A stretch of 56,137 bases of DNA from Chloroflexota bacterium (GTDB lineage: Bacteria; Chloroflexota; Anaerolineae; B4-G1): NCBI GenBank assembly GCA_024232355.1, contig JAAEPW010000306.1, forward strand, positions 1 to 56,137, in the 5' to 3' direction. Shown here in pieces: positions 26,749 through 35,082 of the stretch. The position numbers were made by a program, and so were the translations under genes. The notes beneath the pieces were generated by a model. That model was not told where the DNA came from. It did no database searches and saw only the letters and a list, made by a program, of their open reading frames with translations. Each line of letters opens with the position of its first letter. Position 1 is the stretch's first letter.

Positions 26749-27560
26749 CTAAATTCCTCGAAGGGGATACCGCTAAACCACCGCAACCGCGACCAGTAGC
26801 GCATATACCGCTTTAGCTTTCTGTCAGTCCAGTTAGGGGCGACGTACTCGTTACGCTTCTGTGCATTCAGCGGCTGATAGCGCATTGGGTTTGGGTGTGT
26901 CTTGAGGCCGCGCACTGTTTGCAATCTGTACAGCGCATCCTCCGGGGTGTCGTCGAACCCGATCAGCACGTAGACACGGATGCGCCTCGCCGGAATCCCC
27001 ACGGAACGCAGTAGTTCAAATGCCCTCATGAACTGGGACTCTGACCGCGTGTCGTCCCAGGCCAAGCGAACGGCGTGCAGGTCCAACTCTGCTATCCTGT
27101 CAGCGTGATGCTTTGTCAGCAGCCGGGCGTCAAGTCCCTGGTTGAAGTCTATTTCCTTCAGGGGCTTGAGACTGTCTATCACTCGGTTGAAGTGGGCCTG
27201 GCTACAGGCCAGTAGGTTGTTGTCGCAGACGATGGGGCGCGGCACCCAGTCTGACAGTTCTGTCAGTTCCCCCTCGATGATGGGCACGGCACAGAACGGG
27301 CAGCGCCGGACACAGCCACGGCTGGTAAAGGTGGCATTGGGGTTATGGTGGGGCAGGGCATCGACTTTACCGCCGATCTCTGCCACTTCTGACAGATAGC
27401 CAGGGTTGAGTGTCACGGCAGGACCACCGGCGCGGATGTGGTGGCCCATAGCTCGTAACCATACTGCCCGCTCAAATGCGGGTTTCAAGTCCCAGGAGAA
27501 CACCACGGATAAGCACACTGTGTTGTCCTCTATCCATTCCTGAAAACCGCCGTTCCACAT
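26745..27560 (-). CDS. Radical SAM protein
   Basis: 271 residues. The cluster motif SRGCVRRCPFC supplies Cys83, Cys87 and Cys90 (CX3CX2C) to bind a 4Fe-4S cluster and AdoMet. About 80 residues precede it, with a fold resembling the cobalamin-binding-like part of other radical SAM proteins (GHHIRAGGPAVTLNPGY). The C-terminal part has Arg/Tyr/Trp-rich sequence. Placed between small unknown genes and Dam, so it may take part in nucleic-acid modification. The substrate cannot be told. RBS AGGAG twelve bases before ATG. Confidence 0.8.
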   Translation of the reverse strand: MWNGGFQEWIEDNTVCLSVVFSWDLKPAFERAVWLRAMGHHIRAGGPAVTLNPGYLSEVAEIGGKVDALPHHNPNATFTSRGCVRRCPFCAVPIIEGELTELSDWVPRPIVCDNNLLACSQAHFNRVIDSLKPLKEIDFNQGLDARLLTKHHADRIAELDLHAVRLAWDDTRSESQFMRAFELLRSVGIPARRIRVYVLIGFDDTPEDALYRLQTVRGLKTHPNPMRYQPLNAQKRNEYVAPNWTDRKLKRYMRYWSRLRWFSGIPFEEFR

Positions 27561-27615
27561 TGCTTTTCTCCTGTCAGTAAAGTCCCGAAGGACCGTCCAC
27601 TTTAAATAGCCCGAG

Positions 27616-27930
27616 TTAGGATAATTTGCTCTTTACCTCTTGTTCCAATCGCTTAACTATTTTCCGTTGTTTCTGTGATGCCTGTTTCATAAATTCATGA
27701 TATGCTCGATAGTCTTTTTGGTTACCAAAGCTGCCATCAACATATCCTCCTTCCTTTTCTACATTTTCCCAATAAGCAATTGTCTCAATTGCACGCTGAA
27801 CAGCTATCGGGATTTGACTTAGCATCGCACGTCTTTCCTCGGCGCGTTGGGCTGCTCTCTCCACACGTTGTTGGTCCAGTGTTTTCGGCCTGTACGATGA
27901 TGGTAATTTGATGGGCGTAAAATTTGTCAC
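27616..27930 (-). CDS. Hypothetical basic helical protein, 104 aa
   Basis: The start is set at GTG 27930, which overlaps the upstream gene's TGA (GTGA), and AAGGA lies about 11 bases before it. A longer frame to 27972 would overlap the upstream gene by 46 bases without better support. Contents: an Arg-rich helix (QQRVERAAQRAEERRAML), then an aromatic-rich part and a charged end. Possibly a DNA-binding accessory; no family recognised. Confidence 0.55.
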   Translation of the reverse strand: MTNFTPIKLPSSYRPKTLDQQRVERAAQRAEERRAMLSQIPIAVQRAIETIAYWENVEKEGGYVDGSFGNQKDYRAYHEFMKQASQKQRKIVKRLEQEVKSKLS

Positions 27931-28196
27931 AATTTTTCTGTTCCTTCCTCCTGTTGTTTGTACGGTTTCCACACGTTTAGAATCGGGTCACACGTAGAAA
28001 CCATAACGTTACCAGTTAATCCCTCGATGGCTTTCGCTTCTGTGTCTGGGGGCCAATCTGATCGAGGCGAAAGTAGCCCCATCACGTACTTGCCCTCCTT
28101 GGTTCTGAACACCGCTGCCGGGTTGAACAATCCCCCGGCGTGTAGTTGTTGTGCTTCCTCGATTGTATCTTGTGGATTAGAAAACCATTGTGTCAT
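27927..28196 (-). CDS. Hypothetical protein, 89 aa
   Basis: Start chosen at ATG 28196, with AGGA nine bases upstream and right after the stop of the 28207 gene, instead of the upstream M at 28298 that lies in that gene. Starts MTQWFSNPQDTIEEA; a mixed small protein with KEGKYVMGLLSPRSDWP in the middle. Function unknown. Confidence 0.5.
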   Translation of the reverse strand: MTQWFSNPQDTIEEAQQLHAGGLFNPAAVFRTKEGKYVMGLLSPRSDWPPDTEAKAIEGLTGNVMVSTCDPILNVWKPYKQQEEGTEKL

Positions 28197-28206
28197 CGGT
28201 CTGTTC

Positions 28207-28533
28207 CTAGTCCAATAGTTTGATGGATACGCTCGGTTTACCTTGCTCGAACGGGATATCATCAATGCCTGCGTGCTTGCAAATACCGCGCCAGTCAACT
28301 ACTGGTTTTGTGAACAGCGAGATAGTTGCATCGCTTACTATTGGGTGACCATCAGCGGCTTCTTGGTAATCGTATCGCTTGCTGCCCGTGCGGTAACTGG
28401 CCCGCACGTTCCCAACGGTTTGCGTCTTGGCGATGTCGAGAACTGCTGTTTTGATCTTGGCTTCCAGTTCGTCAAGTTCCCTGCGCTTTGTTTCCCATTC
28501 CAACATTTTCATAGCTAGTTTTGATGCGTCCAT
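28207..28533 (-). CDS. Hypothetical protein with N-terminal coiled coil, 108 aa
   Basis: AAAGGAG before the ATG. Residues 1-35 form a charged helix (KLAMKMLEWETKRRELDELE), followed by a beta-rich part with YRTGSKRYDYQEAA and PVVDWRGICKHAGI. The layout resembles small phage proteins in recombination operons that accompany RecA/Sak-type genes, but no motif fixes a role. Confidence 0.5.
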   Translation of the reverse strand: MDASKLAMKMLEWETKRRELDELEAKIKTAVLDIAKTQTVGNVRASYRTGSKRYDYQEAADGHPIVSDATISLFTKPVVDWRGICKHAGIDDIPFEQGKPSVSIKLLD

Positions 28534-28570
28534 TTTTCTCCTTTGTGTTTTAGAAATTGTTGTCCCGCGC

Positions 28571-28594
28571 TATCTATCCCATTTGGGATAGATA
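28571..28594. repeat. 24-base palindrome, copy 1 (TATCT...AGATA family)
   Basis: Perfect inverted repeat: TATCTATCCCA (28571-28581), TT, TGGGATAGATA (28584-28594), extended by one more C-G pair outside. It is in the gap after the stop of the 28606 gene. Outer five bases are shared with the other copies, the inner arms differ. Confidence 0.75.
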
Positions 28595-28605
28595 GATTCT
28601 CTTTC

Positions 28606-28851
28606 CTACGCTTCTTTTTGCGCGAGTTGGCTATCTGGTGGAAATCCACCAGATACAACAGGCTGGCCGGATGGTTGCGGTTGGTTCTCGTAATACTGAG
28701 AAATGTCCGGGGTTCTCATCAGATCAACACCATAAGTAACCTTTGACTTGCACACACCGAGTCTCTCTGCCACGTCGCTGATTGATGCGCCTGATATAGC
28801 ATAGAATTTTTCGTCGGGCATTTGCACTTGATAAAATTTCATACTGCTCAT
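28606..28851 (-). CDS. Small protein with possible helix-turn-helix, 81 aa
   Basis: The ATG at 28851 has GAGGT seven bases upstream and follows the stop of the 28856 gene. Residues about 20-45 (GASISDVAERLGVCKSKVTY) could form a helix-turn-helix. The C-terminal part is Pro/Gln/Gly-rich and its last codons contain the second 24-base palindrome. A small DNA-binding role is possible, which matters because no other repressor candidate was found in the operon; the evidence is weak. Confidence 0.5.
   Translation of the reverse strand: MSSMKFYQVQMPDEKFYAISGASISDVAERLGVCKSKVTYGVDLMRTPDISQYYENQPQPSGQPVVSGGFPPDSQLAQKEA
28632..28655. repeat. 24-base palindrome, copy 2 (TATCT...AGATA family)
   Basis: Perfect inverted repeat: TATCTGGTGGA (28632-28642), AA, TCCACCAGATA (28645-28655). 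It lies inside the 3' end of the 28606 gene, 37 bases from copy 1. Confidence 0.75.
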
Positions 28852-28855
28852 TGGC

Positions 28856-29551
28856 TTACCTCATAGCACGCACAGCGAGAAAGCTTCTCAGCCTCTGCTC
28901 TGCACGTTCCTCCGGCGGCCAGCACGGAACCTGAAGCGCCTCGAAGTACGCTTTCTCTGTTGGCGTGGGGATGATGGGCAGCCCCAGCTTTGCCGCCTCT
29001 TTCACGAACTTGTCGGGCTTGAGCGCCGACAGTCTCCAGCGCGCCTCGTTCTCCACTCCTGACAGATCCCACACCTGCCCCTGTGCAACTTTGCGCCCAA
29101 CGCTATGGGCGTGCTGCACCAGACGTTTGTTGAACGCGCCCGATCCGGTCCTGATGGCGAAAATGGTGCCCCATTCGGCGGGTTCGAGTACCGTAAACAG
29201 GTCTGCTTTCACCGGCTGACTCTCATAGTAGAACAGCGCCAGCTTTGCACGTTGGCCCCACGAGGCGTGACCGTTCTTGTTCAGTCGCTTCTCAAGTGCG
29301 CCGGCGTGCAACAAGTTCTGACAGTGTTCATCGAACAAGTTGACAGGGTTACTTATCTCCCCGTCGAACATTGAGGGCTGGCCTGTGAACAGTGGTTGCA
29401 GCACGATCTCGACGTCGCCGGGGTATGGTTTCTTACGCCTGATAGAACCGGCGATCATTATTCTCGCGCAGGTCTTGTCAGATTGCAGGAGGACGACCAG
29501 GTGCTCGGCGGCCTTCTGCATAAACTCAAGTGGCATTTTGGGTAGGGGCAT
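28856..29551 (-). CDS. DNA polymerase beta/X-like nucleotidyltransferase
   Basis: 231 residues. Residues 35-48 (GSIRRKKPYPGDVE) match the GS-x-R-R...D-x-E active site of the polymerase X superfamily, and KADLF near residue 116 can give the third carboxylate. TIFAIRTGSGAFNKRLVQHA matches the dNTP/primer contact region. The family's N-terminal lyase and HhH parts are missing or very short, so only palm and thumb remain. It could fill gaps in phage DNA repair or act as a terminal transferase. The start overlaps the upstream stop (TAATG). Confidence 0.8.
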   Translation of the reverse strand: MPLPKMPLEFMQKAAEHLVVLLQSDKTCARIMIAGSIRRKKPYPGDVEIVLQPLFTGQPSMFDGEISNPVNLFDEHCQNLLHAGALEKRLNKNGHASWGQRAKLALFYYESQPVKADLFTVLEPAEWGTIFAIRTGSGAFNKRLVQHAHSVGRKVAQGQVWDLSGVENEARWRLSALKPDKFVKEAAKLGLPIIPTPTEKAYFEALQVPCWPPEERAEQRLRSFLAVRAMR

Positions 29552-29784
29552 TAGACGGCTTCCTTTAGCTTTATATCGTATGCTTTTACTTCATCAAACA
29601 TTGCCCCAATGGCAGCCTGCACTTGATCCTTGCTGACTGCACCTCTCTTTCCTTTAGATGCAGTTATGTTGATGGGGCCAAGATAGCCACCCGTTACGAC
29701 TGCTGTTGCTGTAATGATGTCGCTTTCTATCGTGAGAGTGGTTTCGCCAGGGTTTGTCTTACTGATAGTGAGTGTAGATAGCAT
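29551..29784 (-). CDS. Small beta-rich protein, 77 aa
   Basis: AGGAGG lies just before ATG 29784, itself inside the end of the Mom-like gene (26-base overlap). Rich in Thr, Ile and Gly (TLTIESDIITATAVVTGGYLG), ending in a helical part with VQAAIGAMFDEVKAY. Unknown; likely a small beta protein expressed with the Mom-like gene. Confidence 0.5.
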   Translation of the reverse strand: MLSTLTISKTNPGETTLTIESDIITATAVVTGGYLGPINITASKGKRGAVSKDQVQAAIGAMFDEVKAYDIKLKEAV

Positions 29785-30547
29785 AGTTCCTCCTGCGTAA
29801 TTGAATCCAGATACTCTTTATCACGGCCAAGAGCCGTGGTTGATACATGGGTACGAATTGAAACCGGGCCATTCGTCGCTTTAGAATCCGTAGCCGACGG
29901 CGACGTTCTCGCCGAGTAGCCCCGATAGCCCAGCAATACCTGTGCATTGGCGACGACCGAATCATCTTGATGGGGTCAGGCTTTCCGACCAAGCGAGCTT
30001 GCGTGTTGATGCTGTTCAATCCGGAAACGGTGTGTGTCTTTGGCCCGCATCGCATTGAGTGTCGTTGCCCATCTTGGATAAATCCTTCCACTCTCCCCCC
30101 TCGGGTTAGACCGGCATAGACAGCGTTCGTAGCTCGATAGATTCCGCCATCGTGGGGGCGTCCGGTTTCCGTGTTGCGCGTGCCGGTGTCAGCATAGGTT
30201 GCAACCCAGTGAATCCGGTCGTCCTTGGCACATTCCCGCAGGCACCACGCCACGAATTGACTGAGCAGATTGGTAGGCGCTCGATGCGCGGCCAGGCGTT
30301 GCAAGCAGTAGACGTGTCTCCAATCATCACCGGCGAAGAACTTGGCCGCCTGGGGAGTGTGGAGTGGGCATATCTTGGCTACTGCTACGATGCGATCCAG
30401 GAGAGGGCCGTCAGCTTCATCTATGGCTGCGTAGTATGCAACGTAGCCCCGTGTACTGCCAGAGCCTCGGACGTTATGCCGGACCAGGAATGTATTGATA
30501 GCGTCACGCTCGATCTTGGTTGTGGCCCGGATCATCGTGATGGTCAT
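29759..30547 (-). CDS. Mom-like GNAT-fold DNA-modification protein
   Basis: 262 residues. The central part follows the Mom-family pattern: HVYCLQRLAAHRAPTNLLSQ, then VATYADTGTRNTETG, HDGGIYRATNAVYAG, and near the end MHRYCWAIGATRRERRR. Mu Mom uses a GNAT fold to add a carbamoylmethyl-like group to adenine N6 in DNA, giving wide protection from restriction. If the match is right, this protein modifies phage DNA together with the Dam enzyme. Ribosome site AAGG before ATG 30547. The identification is from pattern only. Confidence 0.6.
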   Translation of the reverse strand: MTITMIRATTKIERDAINTFLVRHNVRGSGSTRGYVAYYAAIDEADGPLLDRIVAVAKICPLHTPQAAKFFAGDDWRHVYCLQRLAAHRAPTNLLSQFVAWCLRECAKDDRIHWVATYADTGTRNTETGRPHDGGIYRATNAVYAGLTRGGRVEGFIQDGQRHSMRCGPKTHTVSGLNSINTQARLVGKPDPIKMIRSSPMHRYCWAIGATRRERRRRLRILKRRMARFQFVPMYQPRLLAVIKSIWIQLRRRNYAIYTHYQ

Positions 30548-30815
30548 TGTTACCTTTTTCCTTCAGCGGGGCTATGATCTCTCGTTGCTCCAACTCGGCG
30601 AGGATCTCACCTATCGCAAAGTGCATTGCCCGCAATTGTCTAATGGTATTGAGGGGCATAGCGTTGTAGGTAGTAGTGGTGCTGTAGCCTAACTTGATCT
30701 GACGCACACTTCCATCTACCACAGTCACTTCTGCCTCAATGGAGCGATTACCAGAGAAATTAGCAAATGTCTTTGCAGATCGAAAAACTTCTTCAACGGT
30801 CCTTGTGAATTGCAT
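30504..30815 (-). CDS. Hypothetical protein, 103 aa
   Basis: AGGAGG seven bases before the ATG. It directly follows the GC-rich hairpin downstream of the recA stop. Mostly mixed alpha/beta (FTRTVEEVFRSAKTFANF; EAEVTVVDGSVRQIKLGY), with an Asp/His/Asn-rich tail. Overlaps the Mom-like gene by 44 bases. Function unknown. Confidence 0.5.
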   Translation of the reverse strand: MQFTRTVEEVFRSAKTFANFSGNRSIEAEVTVVDGSVRQIKLGYSTTTTYNAMPLNTIRQLRAMHFAIGEILAELEQREIIAPLKEKGNNDHHDDPGHNQDRA

Positions 30816-30834
30816 AGTTCCTCCTGTAAATGGT

Positions 30835-30869
30835 GCAGCGTGGGGGGCCTGCGAACCCCCCCACGCTGC
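30835..30869 (-). promoter_or_regulatory. GC-rich intercistronic hairpin just upstream of the 30504 ribosome site
   Basis: A 13-base-pair stem (GCAGCGTGGGGGG at 30835-30847 and CCCCCCACGCTGC at 30857-30869). No U-run follows on the - strand; the next thing is the ribosome site of the downstream gene, so it is more likely an RNA-processing or stability element than a terminator. Confidence 0.7.
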
Positions 30870-30872
30870 GTG

Positions 30873-33074
30873 TTACTCTGTAGATGTTTCAGCCAAGCTA
30901 TCGAAAAGCGCAAGCGCCTCGGCGGCATCGGCCTCTGGCACATCCTCGATGGCCTCCGGTTCTGGTTCTTCGGCATCGTCGGGGGCAAACAGCTTCTTTC
31001 TGACAGCCTTCTCGATCTCGGGATGCTGTGACACCCAAGCTTCACCTTTCACTTGGCCGTGAGCAACGTTCTCGTCATTGTAGTAGTAGTATGCTCCCTT
31101 CTTTTCGATGACTTCATACTCGACGGCCAGGGCCAGGATGTCAGTATGACGCGAGAGTCCTTGCCCGTAGATGAGATTGGTCTCTGCCACGCGGAAGGGT
31201 GGGGCGACTTTGTTCTTGATGGCTTTCACCTTGATCTTCTGGCCGGTGCGCTCATCCGCTGGGCCGGTGAAGCCGCTGCGCCGGATGTCCATTCTGATAG
31301 ACGCCCAGTACTTGAGTGCCCGTCCGCCAGAGGTGGTCTCGGGTGAATTGTGAACTACAACTCCTGTTCCACCTCCAACTAGGTAACTCGCGTTCCCTTC
31401 GACTTGCAAGTCGTATTTTCGCGTGTTACGGTATTTGCGTTGGGAAGCAGGTTCTTTCACCAGAACTGTCGCTGGGTGTGGCACTAAGCGTGACGGCACA
31501 CGTCTTGGTTCCAGCTTCACATAGTTACCTCTGAAATGTTTTGGGAGTTTGTACTCCATTACGGGTGGTACGAACTGGCTGATTATCTCAAAGAACACGT
31601 GAGCTACTGAAGCCGAAATGGCCAATAATTTACTTGATTCTTGGTAACTGACACGCCCAACCAGCCGCTTGTCTAGGCTCTCAAGTAATCTCTTGGCTGC
31701 TTCGATTTGATCCGTGTTATTCGCCATCCGCTTTATTGATATGAGAGGTACAGGTGTTATTCTTGTGCTCTCGTTCTTGAGATGTCCATCATCCATATAC
31801 CAAACCGCTGCCATTAGCGGCGTCAAGCATTTTAGGCCTCTTGGGATTTGTCTGTAGCCGTTTCCGCTTGGATAGAATTGGTCTCTAAGAACATTGAATT
31901 CAACCAGATACTCCGAGTCCCATCGTGGACGATCGATGTTTCCTGCAATCCGCATTAGGAGCATTGGAAGATTTTGGAGCTTCCATAGTAGATAGCCGGG
32001 CTGCTCTTGATTTGCAAGTGAGAAGCACGAAGTGTTAACTGTACGCCGCTTGAGTGTGCCGTCACCTAAAAGCGAGCCAAAGATGATATCGCGGTGAACT
32101 TTGTCCAACAGGATACGTTCTTTTCGGTATGACATCAGTTCATCACCTGGCTTTACGTCTGAAGCACATACCGTTGATCCATCTGATTGGAATAAAATGT
32201 GACCCGGTGTACAAGCGAAACCAAGTCTACCATTTATAGTTCCCGGTCCATTCATAATCAATTGCAACCATTTCTCGCCTGCTTCTGCGTCTAAGCGTCC
32301 ATTTTCAAACCAGTTGACTATTTTTGCTGGTTCTATTGTTCCCGTTTCTTCATTGAATGAGAGAATTGGGCCTTGTAGCTTCTTTTCCACAACCGTTTGG
32401 ATAGGCACGCGGCTGCCATCTGCAAATGCAACCAGTGCATCTCCGTGAAAGCACCCATATCCACCGATCTTCATACGCATCTGGTTGATGAACACCAGGG
32501 TGGTATCACTCAATCCAAGTTTGGGCACGACTTCTTTTAGATGCTGGCTCATAAGTCTGGCCAGGATGCCCACATGGCTGTCTCCTGGCTCTGCATCCAG
32601 TTCTGCTTGAGTAACCAGGCCAGGTACGCTGTCGACGACGATGACACTCGCCAGGCCAATCATCTTCTTGACAATAGTGAGTGCGGCAGTGCCACTCTGA
32701 GGTTGGGAAAGTAACAGTTCCTCGGTGTCTACGCCAATAGCCTCGGCATAATCGGTATCAAGGGCGTGCTCCATATCAATGAAAATGGCTGGCGCGTCGG
32801 GGAATTGCTTTTGTGCCTCGGCCACGATGTGTAAACCGAGCGAGCTCTTGCCCGCGCCTTCCGGGCCTGCGATCTCGATGACGCGACCAACGGGGACACC
32901 ACCAATACCAAGGGCACGGTCTACTAAGAGGGAGCCGGTCGAGATAGCCGGGATATCTCTCCTTGGTTTGTCGTTCAGATTTATGATGACGCCATCGCCA
33001 AATTGATCGGTCAATTGTTTGACGGCTTCTTCAACGGTTTTCGGCTTGTTGGGTTCTTTGCGAGTTTTCGCCAT
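30873..33074 (-). CDS. recA: RecA recombinase precursor containing an intein
   Basis: 733 residues. The RecA halves (1-207 and 577-733) give a 364-residue recombinase. GPEGAGKS at 70-77 is Walker A, IVVDSV Walker B, and FINQMRMKIGGYG ends the first half before the intein. SPETTSGGRALKYWASIRMDIRR continues the family sequence after it. RecA forms filaments on single-stranded DNA for strand exchange and is used by phages for replication repair. The acidic C-terminus is normal. It is unusual in being phage-encoded and intein-split in one. Confidence 0.95.
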   Translation of the reverse strand: MAKTRKEPNKPKTVEEAVKQLTDQFGDGVIINLNDKPRRDIPAISTGSLLVDRALGIGGVPVGRVIEIAGPEGAGKSSLGLHIVAEAQKQFPDAPAIFIDMEHALDTDYAEAIGVDTEELLLSQPQSGTAALTIVKKMIGLASVIVVDSVPGLVTQAELDAEPGDSHVGILARLMSQHLKEVVPKLGLSDTTLVFINQMRMKIGGYGCFHGDALVAFADGSRVPIQTVVEKKLQGPILSFNEETGTIEPAKIVNWFENGRLDAEAGEKWLQLIMNGPGTINGRLGFACTPGHILFQSDGSTVCASDVKPGDELMSYRKERILLDKVHRDIIFGSLLGDGTLKRRTVNTSCFSLANQEQPGYLLWKLQNLPMLLMRIAGNIDRPRWDSEYLVEFNVLRDQFYPSGNGYRQIPRGLKCLTPLMAAVWYMDDGHLKNESTRITPVPLISIKRMANNTDQIEAAKRLLESLDKRLVGRVSYQESSKLLAISASVAHVFFEIISQFVPPVMEYKLPKHFRGNYVKLEPRRVPSRLVPHPATVLVKEPASQRKYRNTRKYDLQVEGNASYLVGGGTGVVVHNSPETTSGGRALKYWASIRMDIRRSGFTGPADERTGQKIKVKAIKNKVAPPFRVAETNLIYGQGLSRHTDILALAVEYEVIEKKGAYYYYNDENVAHGQVKGEAWVSQHPEIEKAVRKKLFAPDDAEEPEPEAIEDVPEADAAEALALFDSLAETSTE
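31347..32453 (-). mobile_element. RecA intein with LAGLIDADG homing endonuclease
   Basis: 369 residues (208-576 of the precursor). It begins at Cys (CFHGDALV, block A) and ends VVVHN before a Ser as the +1 residue, all splicing residues present. Two endonuclease motifs are seen, GSLLGDGTLKR and WYMDDGHLKN, in the LAGLIDADG pattern with acidic residues kept. The insertion is at Gly-Gly-Tyr-Gly / Ser-Pro-Glu-Thr-Thr, next to the DNA-binding loop. The insert is more AT-rich than the flanking RecA parts, as expected for a recent arrival. Confidence 0.92.
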
Positions 33075-33087
33075 AGGTTTCTCCTAT

Positions 33088-33113
33088 GGGCGGGGGCTTG
33101 TCGGCCCCCGCCC
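33088..33113 (-). promoter_or_regulatory. GC-rich intercistronic hairpin upstream of recA
   Basis: Perfect 10-base-pair stem: GGGCGGGGGC (33088-33097) and GCCCCCGCCC (33104-33113), loop of six. On the - strand it sits between the stop of the Sak4-like gene and the AGGAG of recA. No U-run follows. Confidence 0.7.
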
Positions 33114-33124
33114 TGAACGATGCT

Positions 33125-34432
33125 CTATATCAGTGATCCCTGTCCCGCACCCTCAGCGACGGGGTCCTTGCCGTTGTCGCCCAGCGGGTACTTTTCCTCG
33201 ATCAGCCGTACCCAGTCATTGTACTCGACCAGGGCGTTGTCTATGTCCAACCCGGTCTCGGTCCCGGCCAGCACCATAGCGGCGGCTCCTTTCTTGTCCT
33301 TGGAGCCTTTCATCGCACCGTGTTTGACAGCCATGTCTCGGATAGCTTTCTTGGCCTCGTCGATGGTGCTGGGGCCGTTACCGTCAGCTTTGCCGGGATC
33401 TGCGCCGTTATCATCGGTGGTCTCAGGGCCTGCACCGTTACCGTTGCTATCAGAGCCAGGGGCAGCGTTAGGGTCAGGAGTATGGTCAGCACCAGGGCCA
33501 GGGATATGGTCAACACTCTGCATAGACAGCACTTCCAGAGCATAGTCAGGGATGTTCTTGCGGTCATACGCGCCGAACTTGGATCTCAGGTGTGCGAAGG
33601 TCTCTTCTTCATCCAGCCCCTTGTCGGCGATCAGCGCCTTCAAGTCGCTGAGCGTGGCAGTCAACGCTTGCAGAACCTGGGCATCCACATCACCGTTGAT
33701 GTCCAGCTTGCCAGTACCGCCGAGGCGCAAGCCCAACAGCTTTGCGAAAGACGGATCACGAAAGGCTGTCCCGATAGGCAGCGGGTTGTCTTTCTTGGGG
33801 CCGGACGTCTTGGTCACTACCGTCCAAAAGTTCTCGCCGGTCAGGGCCGTGCCGGGCTTTAGGTCGTCCGTATGCATCTCGACGCCCAGGTCAACGGCAT
33901 AGTGCAACCCGCGCTCGGTGATCGGGGTGTTGTAGCCCAGCTTGTCCGGCTTGTTAACGTCATCGTCATACGCCGGTTTGGATTGCATCGTGATGATGCA
34001 GTCTACAGGAGTAGCATACATCAGGGCATAGAATTTCTTGAGGGGTTTCTTTGCCCCGGCCCAACTGCTGTACTTGGCGGTGCCCCTGCTGGTTGCGCCG
34101 ATCCGCTCGGCCACCTCTTGTTGTTCCTGCCAGATGGCGCTCCACCCGTCGATGGCGAACACCACTTTCTTGCCCTGGGCGTGCAAGCTTTCGGCATACT
34201 GCAAGAGTTCGATAGCGTCGTTGATGCTCTTGGAGTAGGCAACTTCGAAGCCGTGACCATCGTTCGGGTCATAGTACTGGCTTCTGCCCTCACAGTCCAT
34301 CAAAAGCAGGTGCGCGTACTTGGTAGCTGACATCACCAACTCGGTCTTGCCAGTGCCGGGTTCGCCATAGACGCCGATCTTGGCCCCGCGCTCGCACACT
34401 TTCGGTACTCCTAGTCCTTTTGGTTTGTTCAT
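33125..34432 (-). CDS. Sak4-like RecA-fold ATPase (recombination mediator)
   Basis: 435 residues from ATG 34432, which overlaps the upstream stop (ATGA) and has AGGAG seven bases upstream; the longer frame to 34462 is not supported. GVYGEPGTGKTE (about 20-31) is a P-loop, followed by LLLMDCEGRSQYYD and VVFAIDGWSAIW (Walker B). This is the AAA_24/Sak4 pattern found in phage recombination modules. Residues about 310-360 are a Pro/Gly/Asn/Asp-rich linker, with a short helical C-terminal part. Directly upstream of recA, so the two may work together at single strands. Confidence 0.75.
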   Translation of the reverse strand: MNKPKGLGVPKVCERGAKIGVYGEPGTGKTELVMSATKYAHLLLMDCEGRSQYYDPNDGHGFEVAYSKSINDAIELLQYAESLHAQGKKVVFAIDGWSAIWQEQQEVAERIGATSRGTAKYSSWAGAKKPLKKFYALMYATPVDCIITMQSKPAYDDDVNKPDKLGYNTPITERGLHYAVDLGVEMHTDDLKPGTALTGENFWTVVTKTSGPKKDNPLPIGTAFRDPSFAKLLGLRLGGTGKLDINGDVDAQVLQALTATLSDLKALIADKGLDEEETFAHLRSKFGAYDRKNIPDYALEVLSMQSVDHIPGPGADHTPDPNAAPGSDSNGNGAGPETTDDNGADPGKADGNGPSTIDEAKKAIRDMAVKHGAMKGSKDKKGAAAMVLAGTETGLDIDNALVEYNDWVRLIEEKYPLGDNGKDPVAEGAGQGSLI

Positions 34433-35082
34433 CCTATTACTCCTCTCAAATAGTTTAGCCATACTCCTGTCCTGGCATACTCGATCAGCCGAGGCTTGCG
34501 TATGCCAGCAAAGGTCTCTGGCAAGGCGGCCGCCAACTCCCGATGAGTTGACGTTCTCTTGCTAGTAACTATTGCGCTGAAAGCGCAGTCACGTACATCC
34601 AACTTTCCCCTGGTGGGATGCGTCCACGACTCTGGGCGAGGACCTTTGTGCAACAACTCAAAGCCCTCCGTGAACATTTCCCGTCCAGTGTAGAGGGGGA
34701 TCTCGTAGGGTTCGCGGTATAGGCCGCGAGGTACTGATAGTCCGTGCTCCCGCCACAGTTTGACGTACCAGCGCCCGATCTTGTCAGCGCCGAGGGTGCG
34801 GGCGACGTACTCCAGGATGCGGCGGGCAGCGTCCACCCGCTGACCGTGTCGCTCGTGGCACTCCGGGTGCATTGGAACACAGTTCTCAGTCACCATGATC
34901 AAGTCGTGGTACTTGGTGTTGAGGCCGGAGCGTTTCACCAGCCATTCGTGGACGTGGAAGCCTGTCTGGTCGGTTATTAAGTCTCCACACCAAGGGCAAC
35001 GAACCACCGAGGCGTTTTCCTTGGCGCACCAACGGCGGTAGGTCTGATAAATTTGCAGTCGAAGTTTTTGTCTATTGCTCAT
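34429..35082 (-). CDS. HNH-like endonuclease
   Basis: 217 residues. A CPWCGDLI zinc pair, then FHVHEWLVKRSG, and VTENCVPMHPECHERHG give the His...Asn...His core with Cys-zinc support of HNH nucleases. The C-terminal 80 residues are unrelated. It overlaps both neighbours by four bases (ATGA). In phages these proteins aid DNA packaging or act as free homing enzymes; sitting inside the recombination cluster, either is possible. Confidence 0.75.
   Translation of the reverse strand: MSNRQKLRLQIYQTYRRWCAKENASVVRCPWCGDLITDQTGFHVHEWLVKRSGLNTKYHDLIMVTENCVPMHPECHERHGQRVDAARRILEYVARTLGADKIGRWYVKLWREHGLSVPRGLYREPYEIPLYTGREMFTEGFELLHKGPRPESWTHPTRGKLDVRDCAFSAIVTSKRTSTHRELAAALPETFAGIRKPRLIEYARTGVWLNYLRGVIG

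Noticed and set aside
29810..29850. Inverted repeat CACGGC...GCCGTG as a fifth member of the palindrome family
   Set aside because: It lacks the TATCT/AGATA ends with the right spacing and lies in the coding part of the Mom-like gene.
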